Assembly: GCA_052033935.1 (NCBI GenBank)
Contig: JBPOJE010000012.1
Span: 1-64,000 of the forward strand
Direction of reading: 5' to 3'
Length of the DNA: 64,000 nt
Origin: JAGVUD01 sp052033935
GTDB taxonomy: Bacteria; Armatimonadota; UBA5829; DSUL01
A model generated the notes under the pieces. It did no database searches. It was not told the DNA's origin and saw only the letters and a program-made list of their open reading frames with translations. The translations under genes and the position numbers were made by a program. Below are positions 42,203 to 51,060 of this stretch, piece after piece; the stretch's first letter is position 1, and every line of letters starts with the position of its first letter.

Positions 42203-43046
42203 ACAGCCACCGCGGAAGCAGGCCGCGCCGCCCCGAGCAGAGCGGGCAGGGCGTGCAGCCCGGCTTCAGCAGCCCCCGCCACCATAGGGTGATGTGGGCG
42301 GTGGCCCGGCACGATGGGTCCGAGTGTACTGTTCTGTCTTGCGGCGACAGCCACACGTGCTCGAAAAACGCCTGGGGAGCGCCGCGCCACGCGAGCGCTG
42401 CCTCACGTATCTCGCCGATGTCTGTCGCCGTCTCGCCGCCCTCTGCAAGTCTGGCCGTCTGCCCCAGATTCACCGCCATTGCGTCCTCCGCCCCTCCGAG
42501 CGCAATGCATGCGGCAGCCCAAACCGATTCGCTCGCGCCCAAACAGCGGATATCGTCCAGCACCAGAAACCGCGCGTCAGCAAAGCTCCCCTCCCAGATC
42601 AGATCCTGCCGCGCGTAGTCTATGCGGCGAGCAAGGGCATCACGTCCGGACAGGTAGCTGTGCCGGCTCATCGGCTCTCGCGCTGATGTGCGGCGCACGG
42701 GGTGCGCGAACTCCGCGCCCAGACGCCGCGCGACTGATGCCGCCAGCGTCTCAAGCGGCGCGTCGCGCGCGGGAAAGGTCTCCCACGACCCCAGCACGCG
42801 GCACACGTGCGTGATGCCCCGTCCGCGTGCCAAGCGATAGACCGCCTCGGTCAAGCCGCCCTCTACAGCGCGCGCCGCACGTTCGCCACCGGGCAGCCCC
42901 AGACGCGCGTCCTTGAACCAGCGCAGAAGCGCGCTCGGAAGATGCCGCTCCTCCGAGCCCGGCTCAAAGTCCAGCAGGCTGAATGACTGTATGCGTTCGC
43001 GGGTCTCCGCGACAAAGCTCGAATCGAGCATTCTGATTAGCTGCAT
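42192..43046 (-). CDS. Phosphoribosyltransferase-like protein with Cys-rich tail
   Basis: A 284-residue cytoplasmic protein I cannot name. Residues about 80-200 suggest a type I PRTase-like fold: the segment FLVLDDIRCLGASESVWAAA resembles the PRPP loop (two acids then a small-residue turn). The next strand ends in NLGQTA, as in ComF-type proteins. The C-terminal 45 residues hold HSDPSCRA and PGCTPCPLCSG, a possible zinc-binding knuckle. The ATG at 43046 or the one at residue 6 may be used; AAGGAGAGG lies about 15 bases upstream. It is divergent from the PPOX gene. Confidence 0.5.
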   Translation of the reverse strand: MQLIRMLDSSFVAETRERIQSFSLLDFEPGSEERHLPSALLRWFKDARLGLPGGERAARAVEGGLTEAVYRLARGRGITHVCRVLGSWETFPARDAPLETLAASVARRLGAEFAHPVRRTSAREPMSRHSYLSGRDALARRIDYARQDLIWEGSFADARFLVLDDIRCLGASESVWAAACIALGGAEDAMAVNLGQTARLAEGGETATDIGEIREAALAWRGAPQAFFEHVWLSPQDRTVHSDPSCRATAHITLWWRGLLKPGCTPCPLCSGRRGLLPRWLFGG

Positions 43047-43111
43047 CGGTCGGTCTCGGCCTCTCCTTTCAGTGGTGCTTTTTGGCGAAGGGACGTATAC
43101 TCCTTTGCTAG

Positions 43112-43594
43112 ATGAAGCCGGAAGTTGATGTTTTTGCCGAGCCGGTTGACGAATACCTGGCCGAGCACAATGTTCTGAACCTCAGCACGTCGGGAGAGGG
43201 CGGCCCGTGGGCGGCGGCGGTCTTCTATGCCCACTCCGGACGCCGCTTCTGGTTCATGTCCAATCCGAACACCCTCCACGGATCGCACATCGTTGCGTCG
43301 GGTGCCGTGGCGGCCTCGGTTCACGAGGATTGTCCGCAGTGGAAGAACATCCGTGGCCTGCAGATGAAGGGCAGGGCGTGGGTGGTGGAGGATCCCGGCG
43401 AACGGAAGGTTGGCCTGCGCGCCTACTTCAGGAAGTACGACTTCGCCGAGGCGTTCTTCCGCGATGACGCGCCGGAGGAGATCCGCCAAAGCATGCAGGG
43501 GGTGAGGCTTTTCTGCTTCGAGCCCGAACTGGTGCTTTGGCTCGACAACAGCCACGGATTCAGCAACAGAGCGCGGATTCATCCCCCGGAGTAG
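43112..43594 (+). CDS. Pyridoxamine 5'-phosphate oxidase-fold protein
   Basis: A 160-residue split-barrel flavin-binding-type protein (YhbP-like family). Supporting segments are YLAEHNVLNLSTSGEGGPWA, VFYAHSGRRFWFMSNPNT and LQMKGRAWVVED, with a closing strand FCFEPELVLWLDNS. Such proteins bind FMN, F420 or haem; the exact activity is unknown. TATACT (43096-43101) lies only 10 bases before the ATG and there is no clear Shine-Dalgarno, so the mRNA leader is very short or absent. Confidence 0.78.
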   Translation: MKPEVDVFAEPVDEYLAEHNVLNLSTSGEGGPWAAAVFYAHSGRRFWFMSNPNTLHGSHIVASGAVAASVHEDCPQWKNIRGLQMKGRAWVVEDPGERKVGLRAYFRKYDFAEAFFRDDAPEEIRQSMQGVRLFCFEPELVLWLDNSHGFSNRARIHPPE

Positions 43595-43717
43595 TTCTCT
43601 TCTCGTCTCTCTGGCGGGAATGATTCGGGCGCGATCTCTGTTGTTATCAGCAGGCCGCGCGGGGGACTGCCTTGCCGCCGATGTCGAAAAGCTTCTTTCT
43701 GAAACGGAGATCGCTGT

Positions 43718-43861
43718 ATGAAGAGCTTCCTTGTCCGCAACAGGGTTCTGCTTGCGCTGCTGGCGATCGGCACGGTGTTCAGCTTCGTCGTCGGGTTCAA
43801 AAGCTCACGCAGCGGAAGCTGCCCTTCCTGCCTCCCCGGCCTGAGCCGCCCCGTGCCGTAG
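43718..43861 (+). CDS. 47-residue single-pass membrane peptide with a CPSC tail
   Basis: A short frame with a GGAG site 8 bases upstream. It begins MKSFLVRNRVLLALLAIGTV, a basic start and a membrane helix (about residues 10-26). A cysteine-containing tail follows (SCPSCLPGLSRPVP). No family is recognised. It precedes the lipoprotein gene by 53 bases on the same strand. Reality is moderately supported by the ribosome site, the composition and the clean fit in the gap. Confidence 0.45.
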   Translation: MKSFLVRNRVLLALLAIGTVFSFVVGFKSSRSGSCPSCLPGLSRPVP

Positions 43862-43914
43862 GGCCGATAGGCACGCAGCTACCCTGTATCAAATTGCGCC
43901 CCGCCGCCGGTTCC

Positions 43915-44514
43915 ATGAACACCGCCATCCGCCGCTCGCTGCTTTCCGCTCTTCTCTTCTGCGCCATCGCGGTCGGAGGCTGCACCCGGCGTCCCGTCCA
44001 GGCTCCGGCCGTGCCTCCGCCGCCGGTTCCTCCCGAGCCTGAAGTCAGGCAGGTCTATTCGTCCAGGTTCATTCATTCCGGCAGTGGGCTTATCTTCGAG
44101 GCGCCGGAAGGGTGGGGGTTTATCGAGAAGCCCGTGTATGCGCTGGCTGAGTGCCGCCCCCGCCAGGCGGAGTCGGATCTGCCCGTCATTCTGGTGCAGG
44201 CGTCGCCCGCTTCGGAGAAACTGAGCATGGAGGCGATCGTGTCGGGCTATTCCAAACAGATCGCAAAGGGCATCGAAAACCCGAAAATCATCCTCGATCA
44301 GGCTGTGAAGACGGGTTTCGAGGGCGCCCAGGCATACCAGATCGCCTGCACGGGGCAGCTTACCGGAACGTCCGTCACCAGCTCTCCCGTCCTGATCCGC
44401 AAGGGAGGCTGGCTTGTAGTCGCAACGCTCATCTGTCCGCAACCCGATTACGCCGCCCTCAAGGCGCTCTTTGCACAGGCCGTCCGCATTCAGGAACCCG
44501 CCGCGAAACCCTGA
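43915..44514 (+). CDS. Lipoprotein of unknown function
   Basis: A 199-residue protein with a lipoprotein signal (LLFCAIAVGGC, lipid-accepting Cys near residue 23). A Pro-rich spacer follows (APAVPPPPVPPEPEV), then a compact domain of about 150 residues (FEAPEGWGFIEKPVYALAECR ... GGWLVVATLICPQPDYAALK). The domain resembles the small PsbP-like/DUF1795 surface folds, without certain identity. No good Shine-Dalgarno is visible. It ends 7 bases before the end of the convergent BNR gene. Confidence 0.68.
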   Translation: MNTAIRRSLLSALLFCAIAVGGCTRRPVQAPAVPPPPVPPEPEVRQVYSSRFIHSGSGLIFEAPEGWGFIEKPVYALAECRPRQAESDLPVILVQASPASEKLSMEAIVSGYSKQIAKGIENPKIILDQAVKTGFEGAQAYQIACTGQLTGTSVTSSPVLIRKGGWLVVATLICPQPDYAALKALFAQAVRIQEPAAKP

Positions 44515-44521
44515 CGGGGCG

Positions 44522-45916
44522 CTACTCCACCGGCTCGGGCCAGGCCCAGTCGCCTTTCATTTTGCCCGGCATCCGCCAGGCGTGGCTGCCCTCCCAGTCG
44601 GTGAAGTAGATGCTCGACTCCGAGGGTTTGCGTGTGTCCCCGTCCGCCCAGATTGCGTAGAACTCGGGGTTGGCGTCAACCGGACGCCGCGCGTACGTGT
44701 GATTGTACTGGCTTTCTGACGTCACCGAACGGATGCGCTTCCACGTCGCGCCTTCATCCTTGCTTACCCACAGCACCATCTCGCCGCCCGTGTCGTAGTC
44801 CTGCGGACCGGGGTCGGTGGGCGCGATGATACGCCACGTGCCGTCCTCTTCGATGTAGAGCGAGCCGTGGTCGTAGTTGTGATCGGAGGTGGTCACCCGC
44901 CGAATCTCCCAGTTCGAGCCCGTCCATCGGGCCGTCCGCCAAACGCGCGGCCCGTTCTCGGGAACCGCCGTCGCCCCCTTGCTCGTGATATAGAGGATCA
45001 CCGGATGCCCGGCGGCGTCATACTGCAGATCCTTGATATAGACCATCAGCCCGTCGGCTTCGTAGTTGTGCACCAGAGACGCGTCATGCGGGTCATCCAG
45101 CGGCAGCGTCAGCGTCTTGCCGTCCACCGTGCGCCAGGTCTTGCCGAAATCGGCGCTCTCCATATAGTAGAGATTCGTTCTGAGATCCACGCCTTTCGGG
45201 TGATAGTCGTAAATCGTGCCTATTATCTGCCCGTTTGGCTGGCTTGTCTGATAGTGCCCCCACTTGCAGGTAAGCTGCAGCGGCTCATCCCACTTGCAGC
45301 CGTCCGGGCTTGTCATGCAGTATAAGTTTCGGATTCCATCCTTGCCATACCTGGTATGCAGGAGCAGGATCCCCTGGCCCTTCATGAACCATGGCTGGCC
45401 GTACGAGAAGTTCGTCGTCAGAACCGGCTCGAAGCTGTCGAACGAGTACGGCGCGCTGCTGCGGTGAATGTAGGAAGGGCGGCTCTGGCCGTGCGAGTTG
45501 GAGAAGATCCAGATATAGCCCCGATCGTCCATCGTCATCGTCGGGTTGTCGTGCGCGTCGTCGGTATTCTTGTTGAGCAGCACCACCGGCCGGGCCAGCT
45601 TGCCCGTCTTGTGGTCGTAGCACGAGACCATGTGCAACAGTTCCCGCTTGCCTGGCTCCGTGCCGCCGTAGCAGAAGAACGTCTTCTCCACTTCCTTGCG
45701 ATAGACGGCGAAGGGCAGCATTTGGTGCGGGTAGGTGGCCATGCCGCCGCTGTACTTGAAGCGCTTCACTCCACCGCTCACGGCCGAAGGGCCCATGGGA
45801 TACCAGATTCCCCGGAAGCCGTCAGCGGTTGGGAGCTTCTCCGCGGAGGATGTGACTGCCGTCAAGGCGAACACCGCAAGCACCAATGCGATTGGTAGAA
45901 GGTCAGACAATGTCAT
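44522..45916 (-). CDS. Secreted BNR-repeat (sialidase-fold) protein
   Basis: A 464-residue protein with a signal peptide (LPIALVLAVFALTAVTSSAE) and an AGGAG site. The body is a beta-propeller with Asp-box/BNR-like turns (SADFGKTWRTV, SKDEGATWKRI) and GGMATYPHQMLPFAVYR near the front. This BNR-containing family occurs in polysaccharide-utilisation loci. It may be a lyase or glycan-binding protein; the substrate is unknown and no sialidase Arg triad can be assigned by eye. It lies downstream of the GH20 gene on the same strand, separated by 332 bases. Confidence 0.75.
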   Translation of the reverse strand: MTLSDLLPIALVLAVFALTAVTSSAEKLPTADGFRGIWYPMGPSAVSGGVKRFKYSGGMATYPHQMLPFAVYRKEVEKTFFCYGGTEPGKRELLHMVSCYDHKTGKLARPVVLLNKNTDDAHDNPTMTMDDRGYIWIFSNSHGQSRPSYIHRSSAPYSFDSFEPVLTTNFSYGQPWFMKGQGILLLHTRYGKDGIRNLYCMTSPDGCKWDEPLQLTCKWGHYQTSQPNGQIIGTIYDYHPKGVDLRTNLYYMESADFGKTWRTVDGKTLTLPLDDPHDASLVHNYEADGLMVYIKDLQYDAAGHPVILYITSKGATAVPENGPRVWRTARWTGSNWEIRRVTTSDHNYDHGSLYIEEDGTWRIIAPTDPGPQDYDTGGEMVLWVSKDEGATWKRIRSVTSESQYNHTYARRPVDANPEFYAIWADGDTRKPSESSIYFTDWEGSHAWRMPGKMKGDWAWPEPVE

Positions 45917-46248
45917 TCTCCTGCTCCTGGTCGTGTCATATTAGCTTCTGCGCCATTGCTCCGGCTTTCTCCTCTGCCTTATCCGTGCGTTCGGGTCACG
46001 GCTAATAAGAGCATACTCAATAACAGAACAGGAAGCACGGACGATGATCGGATGCACGGCAGAATCATCCTGCGAATCTACTGGGACGGCTGTCCGGAGC
46101 CGAGGCGTCGAGTGCCCGATCGGGGATTTCTTCGGACTCGGGCACGGCCTACTATTACCTGTCGAAGCCGCGCAGGGGCGGTCCGCCACTTGCGCCCGTG
46201 GAGGACCGCCTGCCGGGACCGGACGAGAAGCAGTGCTGACGGCCGGGC
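45917..46248. other. Intergenic region with two hairpins
   Basis: 332 bases with no convincing gene. Perfect stems TGCCCGA/TCGGGCA (about 46117-46148) and GGCGGTCC/GGACCGCC (about 46175-46210) lie on the downstream side of the GH20 gene and may end its transcript, though T tails are absent. Confidence 0.5.
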
Positions 46249-49047
46249 CTAGCGTATGGCCGTGATTGCGAACAGCACTGGCGCGGCGCTGTTTCCTGGG
46301 TAGCCTTCGAAGTCTATCGAGGCGATCTCCCTGTCCGGGTGCGGGTTGTTCCACGGAAGCGCTCGCAGCCGGATGGGACGGCCCGATTTGGCCTGCCCGC
46401 GCCACGCCGGTTGGTAGTCCAGGGTGGGGCGGTTGTCCGTCCACGCCATGATATTCTGCCCGTAGGTCAGAGGGATCGTTTTGCTCGATCCGTCCGAATA
46501 CTGCACCGTGTACGAACCCACCCGGCGGTCGGGTCCGTCCGGGTACGCCGTCGTGTGTAGGAACCAGAGCTGCTTCGCCTTCGATTTGACCGCGATGCCC
46601 TTGACGCTCTCGGGCAGCCGGGCCGTGACGCGCGCTCCGCGAAGCATGATCACCGATGCCTTGCCTCCCGCTGAACTCAGAATGCGGTAGGTCAGGCTTC
46701 CGAGCCGCCGGTTGCCCGCGCGCAGAGATGAGAAGTCCTCGCCCTCGCCCGCGCCGATCCAGCCCGGGGCGCCGTCCGAATCTCTCGCGCTCGCGTTTGC
46801 CCAGGGCGCGATGCTGATGCTCACGAGTTCTCCGTCCACGGGAAACACGGTCCCCGCGCCCGGCGTCGGGTTTTCGCTGTCCCACCAGCGGCTGTTGAAT
46901 ACCTCGTCCGCTTCGTACGGCATCGCCGAGAGAGGGGGAACCCCGGGCGACCACGCCCATTCCGCGCCAAGCACATACTGGAACATCTGCTCGGGCCAGT
47001 TCTTGAAAACGACGTCCGACGGCTCCCAGCCGCTCCAGGTCGTCTGCATCATCCCGCTCGCGCCGTGCTTGAAAGCGTAGTCGCTCAGGTGGAAGATATT
47101 CTTGTGGTCATACCACGGGCATGCGACAACCTCGAAGTCGTGCTTGCAGAAGAGATCAACGCTCGGATACTCCTCCACGGGGCTGTAGTGCCAATCGGCG
47201 ATCACGAGGTCCTTTGGCAGCTCGTTAAGCCGCGCGTTGAAGCCCGGCTTCAGCAGAATATCTCCCCACATCATCGGCCGCGCGTCCATCTCCTTCACCC
47301 GGGCAATCACCCTCTGCGTGTCGCGATAGTAAAGCTCCACCTTGCCGAGCTTCCGGCACTCCTCATGCGTGGGGAACTCGCCGATCATGTCGAACTCGTC
47401 GTGCCCGATATGGAAGTAGCCCGGCTTGCCGAACAGGGCATACGCCTCGTCGAACAGGTCGAACATCAGCTTGTAGCTGTTCTCGTTGAGAGGGCAGTAT
47501 GCGTAGGGGTGCTGAGGGTCCTCGGCGATATCCAGATGATTGTCGGCACGGAATATCCACTCCATGTGACCGAGCGACATCACGAGCGGGATGTAGGTGA
47601 TGTTGTAGTCCCGCCCGATGCTGATGAGCTTCTTCAGGTCCTGAGGCGAGATGTGGTTGTTCGGGTCGGTGATCTCGGGGTGGCTCTGCCAGTCATACTT
47701 ATCCATCTGAAGTATGACATAGTTGATCTTGAACGGGCTCAGGATGTCCCGGATCAGCTTGCTCTGGAACTGCAGCGCGTCCCGCGTTGTCAGCAGATGA
47801 ACGCTGCGGAACGGCATCGCGGGCCGGTCCTTCACTGTGCCTCCCGCAATCCACCAGCCGCCCACGCTATCGCCCTGTATCATCTGCGCCAGCGTCTGCG
47901 CACCCCAGAACGTTCCGTCGCTGTCGAATCCGCTCACCAGCGCCTCGTCGCGAGTCACGCGTACAACGTAGCCTTCCGCTCCCATCTCCCTGATGTCCTG
48001 CTCGATGCGCGCCTGCCGCGCCAGCTTCTCCGATGCCGGGTTCAGGCTGGTCTCGCCCACCACGATCCGGCCCCTCAGCGAGCGCTGCTCCGCTGTAAGC
48101 ACCCGCTCGATCCGGGGCCGGAAACCGGCCTTGCACTCAATCCACTCCGCGATCACTGCCGCCGCCCGCGCATCCTTCGCGCTTGCGCTCTGGCCGATCA
48201 GAATGCTGGTCGTGCGCGACAGCGGGAAGCGCCCTCCGGTGAACCGCGCGTGCACGGGCTGCGGGATGATGAGGGGATGCTCCGGCGTGTCGGCGCTGAC
48301 CTGCCTCAGTGGCGTGATCCCCTTCGGTTCGTGGCTTGCCTCGCGCGGGAGCATCTCTCCGCGGAACTTCAGAAATGACGGCTGATCGGCCGGACTCAGC
48401 AGCCGCGCGTGGTTCCAGAAGAACGACCATCTGTTCGAATACGGCCAGCTCGACGACTCGCTGAACTCCTTCGAGTTGCGCCCGAAGAGCAGACGCCACG
48501 CTGCTTCGTTCTGCCCCTGCGGCTCAAACACGTCCAGCGGCAGGCGAATCTCCGCGCTCCAGCCGTCTTCCGTGCGCACCGCCCTGGCCTCCCATTTGCT
48601 GTTTCGCCTCATCTCCTCCGCAACCAGAAACGCCTTTGCGCCCCCCGCGTTGACGACGAAGTGCATCAGACCTCCGAGATCCGGAGCATCGAAGGGCGAA
48701 ATGAACAGCTCGACCGACTCATCCTGCCACACCGGGCTGCCTTCTTCTTTGTTCACGACCTCCAGCGATGCCTCGGGCGCCTTGCAGCGGAATGCCGCGT
48801 AGAACGCCTTGCCATCGTACAAGAGTGCTGCCGATGTGACCGCCTTGCCCTTGCCGTCCGCAGTCCGGAAATCGCTGATCCACTCCGCCTGCGCCCATGC
48901 CACGTCGTCCAGCCGGCCGTCAATTGACGGCGCCTGCTCCGTCCATCTCGGTGTTATCTCGGGAATGTTCACGCTCGCGCATTCTCCTCTCATGCCCGGC
49001 CCTGAAACAATACACAGCGCAGCCGCGGCGGCCAGCAGAGTTCGCAT
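46249..49047 (-). CDS. Secreted GH20-type beta-N-acetylhexosaminidase with CBM9-like domain
   Basis: A 932-residue secreted protein (signal MRTLLAAAAALCIVSGPGMRG). Residues about 30-225 resemble a family 9 carbohydrate-binding domain (PSIDGRLDDVAWAQAEW, WQDESVELFISPF). Residues about 260-395 are the GH20b-like domain (IIPQPVHARFTGGRFPLS). The catalytic TIM barrel follows (RSVHLLTTRDAL, and the catalytic Asp-Glu pair in YFHIGHDEFDM near residue 549). The C-terminal 200 residues are a beta domain. It should release terminal GlcNAc/GalNAc from glycans, whose sugar could feed the amino-sugar pool made by GlmS. Confidence 0.85.
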   Translation of the reverse strand: MRTLLAAAAALCIVSGPGMRGECASVNIPEITPRWTEQAPSIDGRLDDVAWAQAEWISDFRTADGKGKAVTSAALLYDGKAFYAAFRCKAPEASLEVVNKEEGSPVWQDESVELFISPFDAPDLGGLMHFVVNAGGAKAFLVAEEMRRNSKWEARAVRTEDGWSAEIRLPLDVFEPQGQNEAAWRLLFGRNSKEFSESSSWPYSNRWSFFWNHARLLSPADQPSFLKFRGEMLPREASHEPKGITPLRQVSADTPEHPLIIPQPVHARFTGGRFPLSRTTSILIGQSASAKDARAAAVIAEWIECKAGFRPRIERVLTAEQRSLRGRIVVGETSLNPASEKLARQARIEQDIREMGAEGYVVRVTRDEALVSGFDSDGTFWGAQTLAQMIQGDSVGGWWIAGGTVKDRPAMPFRSVHLLTTRDALQFQSKLIRDILSPFKINYVILQMDKYDWQSHPEITDPNNHISPQDLKKLISIGRDYNITYIPLVMSLGHMEWIFRADNHLDIAEDPQHPYAYCPLNENSYKLMFDLFDEAYALFGKPGYFHIGHDEFDMIGEFPTHEECRKLGKVELYYRDTQRVIARVKEMDARPMMWGDILLKPGFNARLNELPKDLVIADWHYSPVEEYPSVDLFCKHDFEVVACPWYDHKNIFHLSDYAFKHGASGMMQTTWSGWEPSDVVFKNWPEQMFQYVLGAEWAWSPGVPPLSAMPYEADEVFNSRWWDSENPTPGAGTVFPVDGELVSISIAPWANASARDSDGAPGWIGAGEGEDFSSLRAGNRRLGSLTYRILSSAGGKASVIMLRGARVTARLPESVKGIAVKSKAKQLWFLHTTAYPDGPDRRVGSYTVQYSDGSSKTIPLTYGQNIMAWTDNRPTLDYQPAWRGQAKSGRPIRLRALPWNNPHPDREIASIDFEGYPGNSAAPVLFAITAIR

Positions 49048-49051
49048 AGTC

Positions 49052-49591
49052 TTATCTGTTCTCCTTGGGCAGAAGGTTGTGCTTCCCGAACCAGTCGAGC
49101 AGCCACCGCTCGAACAGGCGGCTGACTTTCGTGCCGATGAACTCGCGGTGGTGAATTGGCTGCACCATGATTGTGTGAATCCCCGATCGCCTGCCCCCCA
49201 GAATGTCCGTGAAAAGCTGGTCTCCCACCACCGCCACGCTGTCCGCCGTCAGGTCCAGCAGCTCGAGCGCTCTATTGAAGCAGCGCTTCCGGGGCTTCGG
49301 CAGTCCCTGAACGTACGGCACTCCCAGCTTCGAAGCCACCCGCTCGAGCCTTCGCCTGTTGTGCGTGTTGGAGGCTAGGCACACAGACACGCCTCCGCCT
49401 TTCAGAGCCTCCAGCCAGCGGAGCACATCGTCGGGAATCACCTCGCTCTGCCACTCCGTCAGCGTGTTGTCGAGGTCCACGATCAGCCCCCGGATGCCGT
49501 CCGCCAGCAACCCGGCCGGGGATATGTCCGTCACCCTGCCCACAATGCGTTCCGGCGCCAGAAGCTCCGCTAGGCGTTCCACGAGTCTCAT
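49052..49591 (-). CDS. YqeG-family HAD IIIA-type phosphatase
   Basis: A 179-residue cytoplasmic HAD phosphatase. Motif I is VDLDNTLTEW (Asp nucleophile), motif II is in CLASNT, the Lys of motif III is in GLPKPRKRCF, and motif IV is VVGDQLFTDILGG. Matches the YqeG (PGP phosphatase-like) family, which may dephosphorylate phosphatidylglycerophosphate. It overlaps the mltG stop by 4 bases, so it is coupled to that gene. Confidence 0.92.
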   Translation of the reverse strand: MRLVERLAELLAPERIVGRVTDISPAGLLADGIRGLIVDLDNTLTEWQSEVIPDDVLRWLEALKGGGVSVCLASNTHNRRRLERVASKLGVPYVQGLPKPRKRCFNRALELLDLTADSVAVVGDQLFTDILGGRRSGIHTIMVQPIHHREFIGTKVSRLFERWLLDWFGKHNLLPKENR

Positions 49592-50631
49592 TGCCGCCGC
49601 GCCTTTCTGATGTTAGCCTTGTGCCCCTCGAAGGTGCTTGCGAAGAGATGCTGGCCGTCCTTTGTCGCCACGTAGTAGAGATAGTTTGTGTTGGCCGGAT
49701 TCAGGGCCGCCTTGATGGACGCCAGTCCGGGGCTCGCGATGGGCCCCGGCGGAAGCCCCCTGTGCTTGTACGTGTTGTAGGGGGAATCCACCTCGAGATC
49801 TCTGTAGAGAAGCCGACTTTTGTGATGCCCGGCGGCGTACTGTACTGTCGCATCAATCTGAAGCGGCATCCGGGCGGCGAGCCGGTTCTTGATAACCGAG
49901 GCGACCAGCGGCCTGTCCTCGGCGGTCCTCGCCTCCCGCTCCACGAGGCTCGCTATCGTCAGCACCTCGTGCAGGGTCTGGCCCCGGCGTTTAATCGTGC
50001 CGGCGTACGGGTCCACGACGCGCACTTTGAGGGCCTCCAGCATCTGCCGGATGGCGGTGTCGGGCTCCATCTCCAGATTGAAGAAGTAGGTGTCCGGAAA
50101 CAGGTAACCCTCCAAGCTGCCGTTCGGCGCTTCCATGCCGAACTCGGAGGAGCCTGTGGTCGCCCTGTCCGCGAACGCCGTGCCCTGCGTGACGCCGTGG
50201 GCCTCCAGCCGTTTGGCGATCTGTGAGATCGTGAAGCCTTCGGGGATAGTCACCCGCGAGGTGGCGACTTTGCCCTGAATCAACTGGTCCACCACGTCAA
50301 AGAGTGAAGCGTTCTTCCGGAATCTGTAGGCGCCGGCGACAAACGGACGTCCCTCGCAGCCGACACGCACAAGCACCTCGAAGGCCGTGCGGCTGCGTAT
50401 CAGATCGTGCGTCCTCAAGATCGTGGCGACCTCGTGCTGTCCGGCGTTGGCCGGTATGCGGACGGTGACAGTCTCACCGGAGCGGGTGGGAGGGGCAGCC
50501 CCGGCGTACAGCAGTAGGACCGTTCCCAGAAGCAGAAGCGCCAGCGCGCCCAGGTACCACCGGGCCGTCCGCACGGCCTCCCCGGCCATTCGCCACGTTC
50601 GCTGGCTGACGGTGTACCTTTGCAGCATCAT
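49588..50631 (-). CDS. mltG: Endolytic murein transglycosylase
   Basis: Cleaves nascent peptidoglycan strands and sets their length. The protein has 347 residues: one membrane helix (about 25-45), a LysM-like part (VRIPANAGQHEVATIL), and the YceG-like catalytic domain. It has SLEGYLFPDTYFF, the catalytic Glu in ASLVEREA, and NTYKHRGLPPGPIASPG. It follows ruvX after 3 bases and overlaps the yqeG-like gene, in the common alaS-ruvX-mltG order. Confidence 0.95.
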   Translation of the reverse strand: MMLQRYTVSQRTWRMAGEAVRTARWYLGALALLLLGTVLLLYAGAAPPTRSGETVTVRIPANAGQHEVATILRTHDLIRSRTAFEVLVRVGCEGRPFVAGAYRFRKNASLFDVVDQLIQGKVATSRVTIPEGFTISQIAKRLEAHGVTQGTAFADRATTGSSEFGMEAPNGSLEGYLFPDTYFFNLEMEPDTAIRQMLEALKVRVVDPYAGTIKRRGQTLHEVLTIASLVEREARTAEDRPLVASVIKNRLAARMPLQIDATVQYAAGHHKSRLLYRDLEVDSPYNTYKHRGLPPGPIASPGLASIKAALNPANTNYLYYVATKDGQHLFASTFEGHKANIRKARRQ

Positions 50632-50634
50632 TGA

Positions 50635-51060
50635 CTACTCGCTCGCGATCTCCTTCGATCTAAGGTAAGACTCAAGTAGCACCGCAGCGGCCTGGCTGTC
50701 AACAAGGCTTCTGGCCTTTCGGCTGTCCACCCCCGCTTCGCGTAGGCGCCGCTCTGCCTCCACCGACGAGAGCCGCTCGTCCAGCAGACGCACCGGTATT
50801 CGCGTGTACCGCGTAAGACGCTCCGCGAACTCCTCGGCCGCAAGGGCTGCCGTCCCGATCCCGTCCGACATCTGCACCGGGTGCCCGACAAGTATCTCGC
50901 TCGCGCTGTGTTCCTCGGCGATCTGTGCTATGGCCCGGGCGTCCTTACGCAGGCTTTCGGTCCTGCGATAGTGTTCCAGCGGCGTCGCCAGTATCCCGAG
51001 CTCATCGCTCACCGCCACGCCGAGCCGAACCGTCCCGACATCAATTGCCAGAATTCGCAA
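50635..51060 (-). CDS. ruvX: Holliday junction resolvase-like RuvX (YqgF)
   Basis: A 141-residue RNase H-fold nuclease needed for 16S rRNA 5' processing and proposed to resolve recombination intermediates. Motifs: DVGTVRLGVAVSD (first acid), EILVGHPVQMSDG, LLDERLSSVEAERRLREAG and SLVDSQAAAVLLESYL (last acid). It overlaps the end of the upstream membrane protein gene by 20 bases. Confidence 0.94.
   Translation of the reverse strand: MRILAIDVGTVRLGVAVSDELGILATPLEHYRRTESLRKDARAIAQIAEEHSASEILVGHPVQMSDGIGTAALAAEEFAERLTRYTRIPVRLLDERLSSVEAERRLREAGVDSRKARSLVDSQAAAVLLESYLRSKEIASE

Noticed and set aside
45941..46960. 339-codon minus-strand frame overlapping the end of the GH20 gene
   Set aside because: Arg/Gly/Pro-rich translation in another frame of the GH20 gene, with no motif and no ribosome site.
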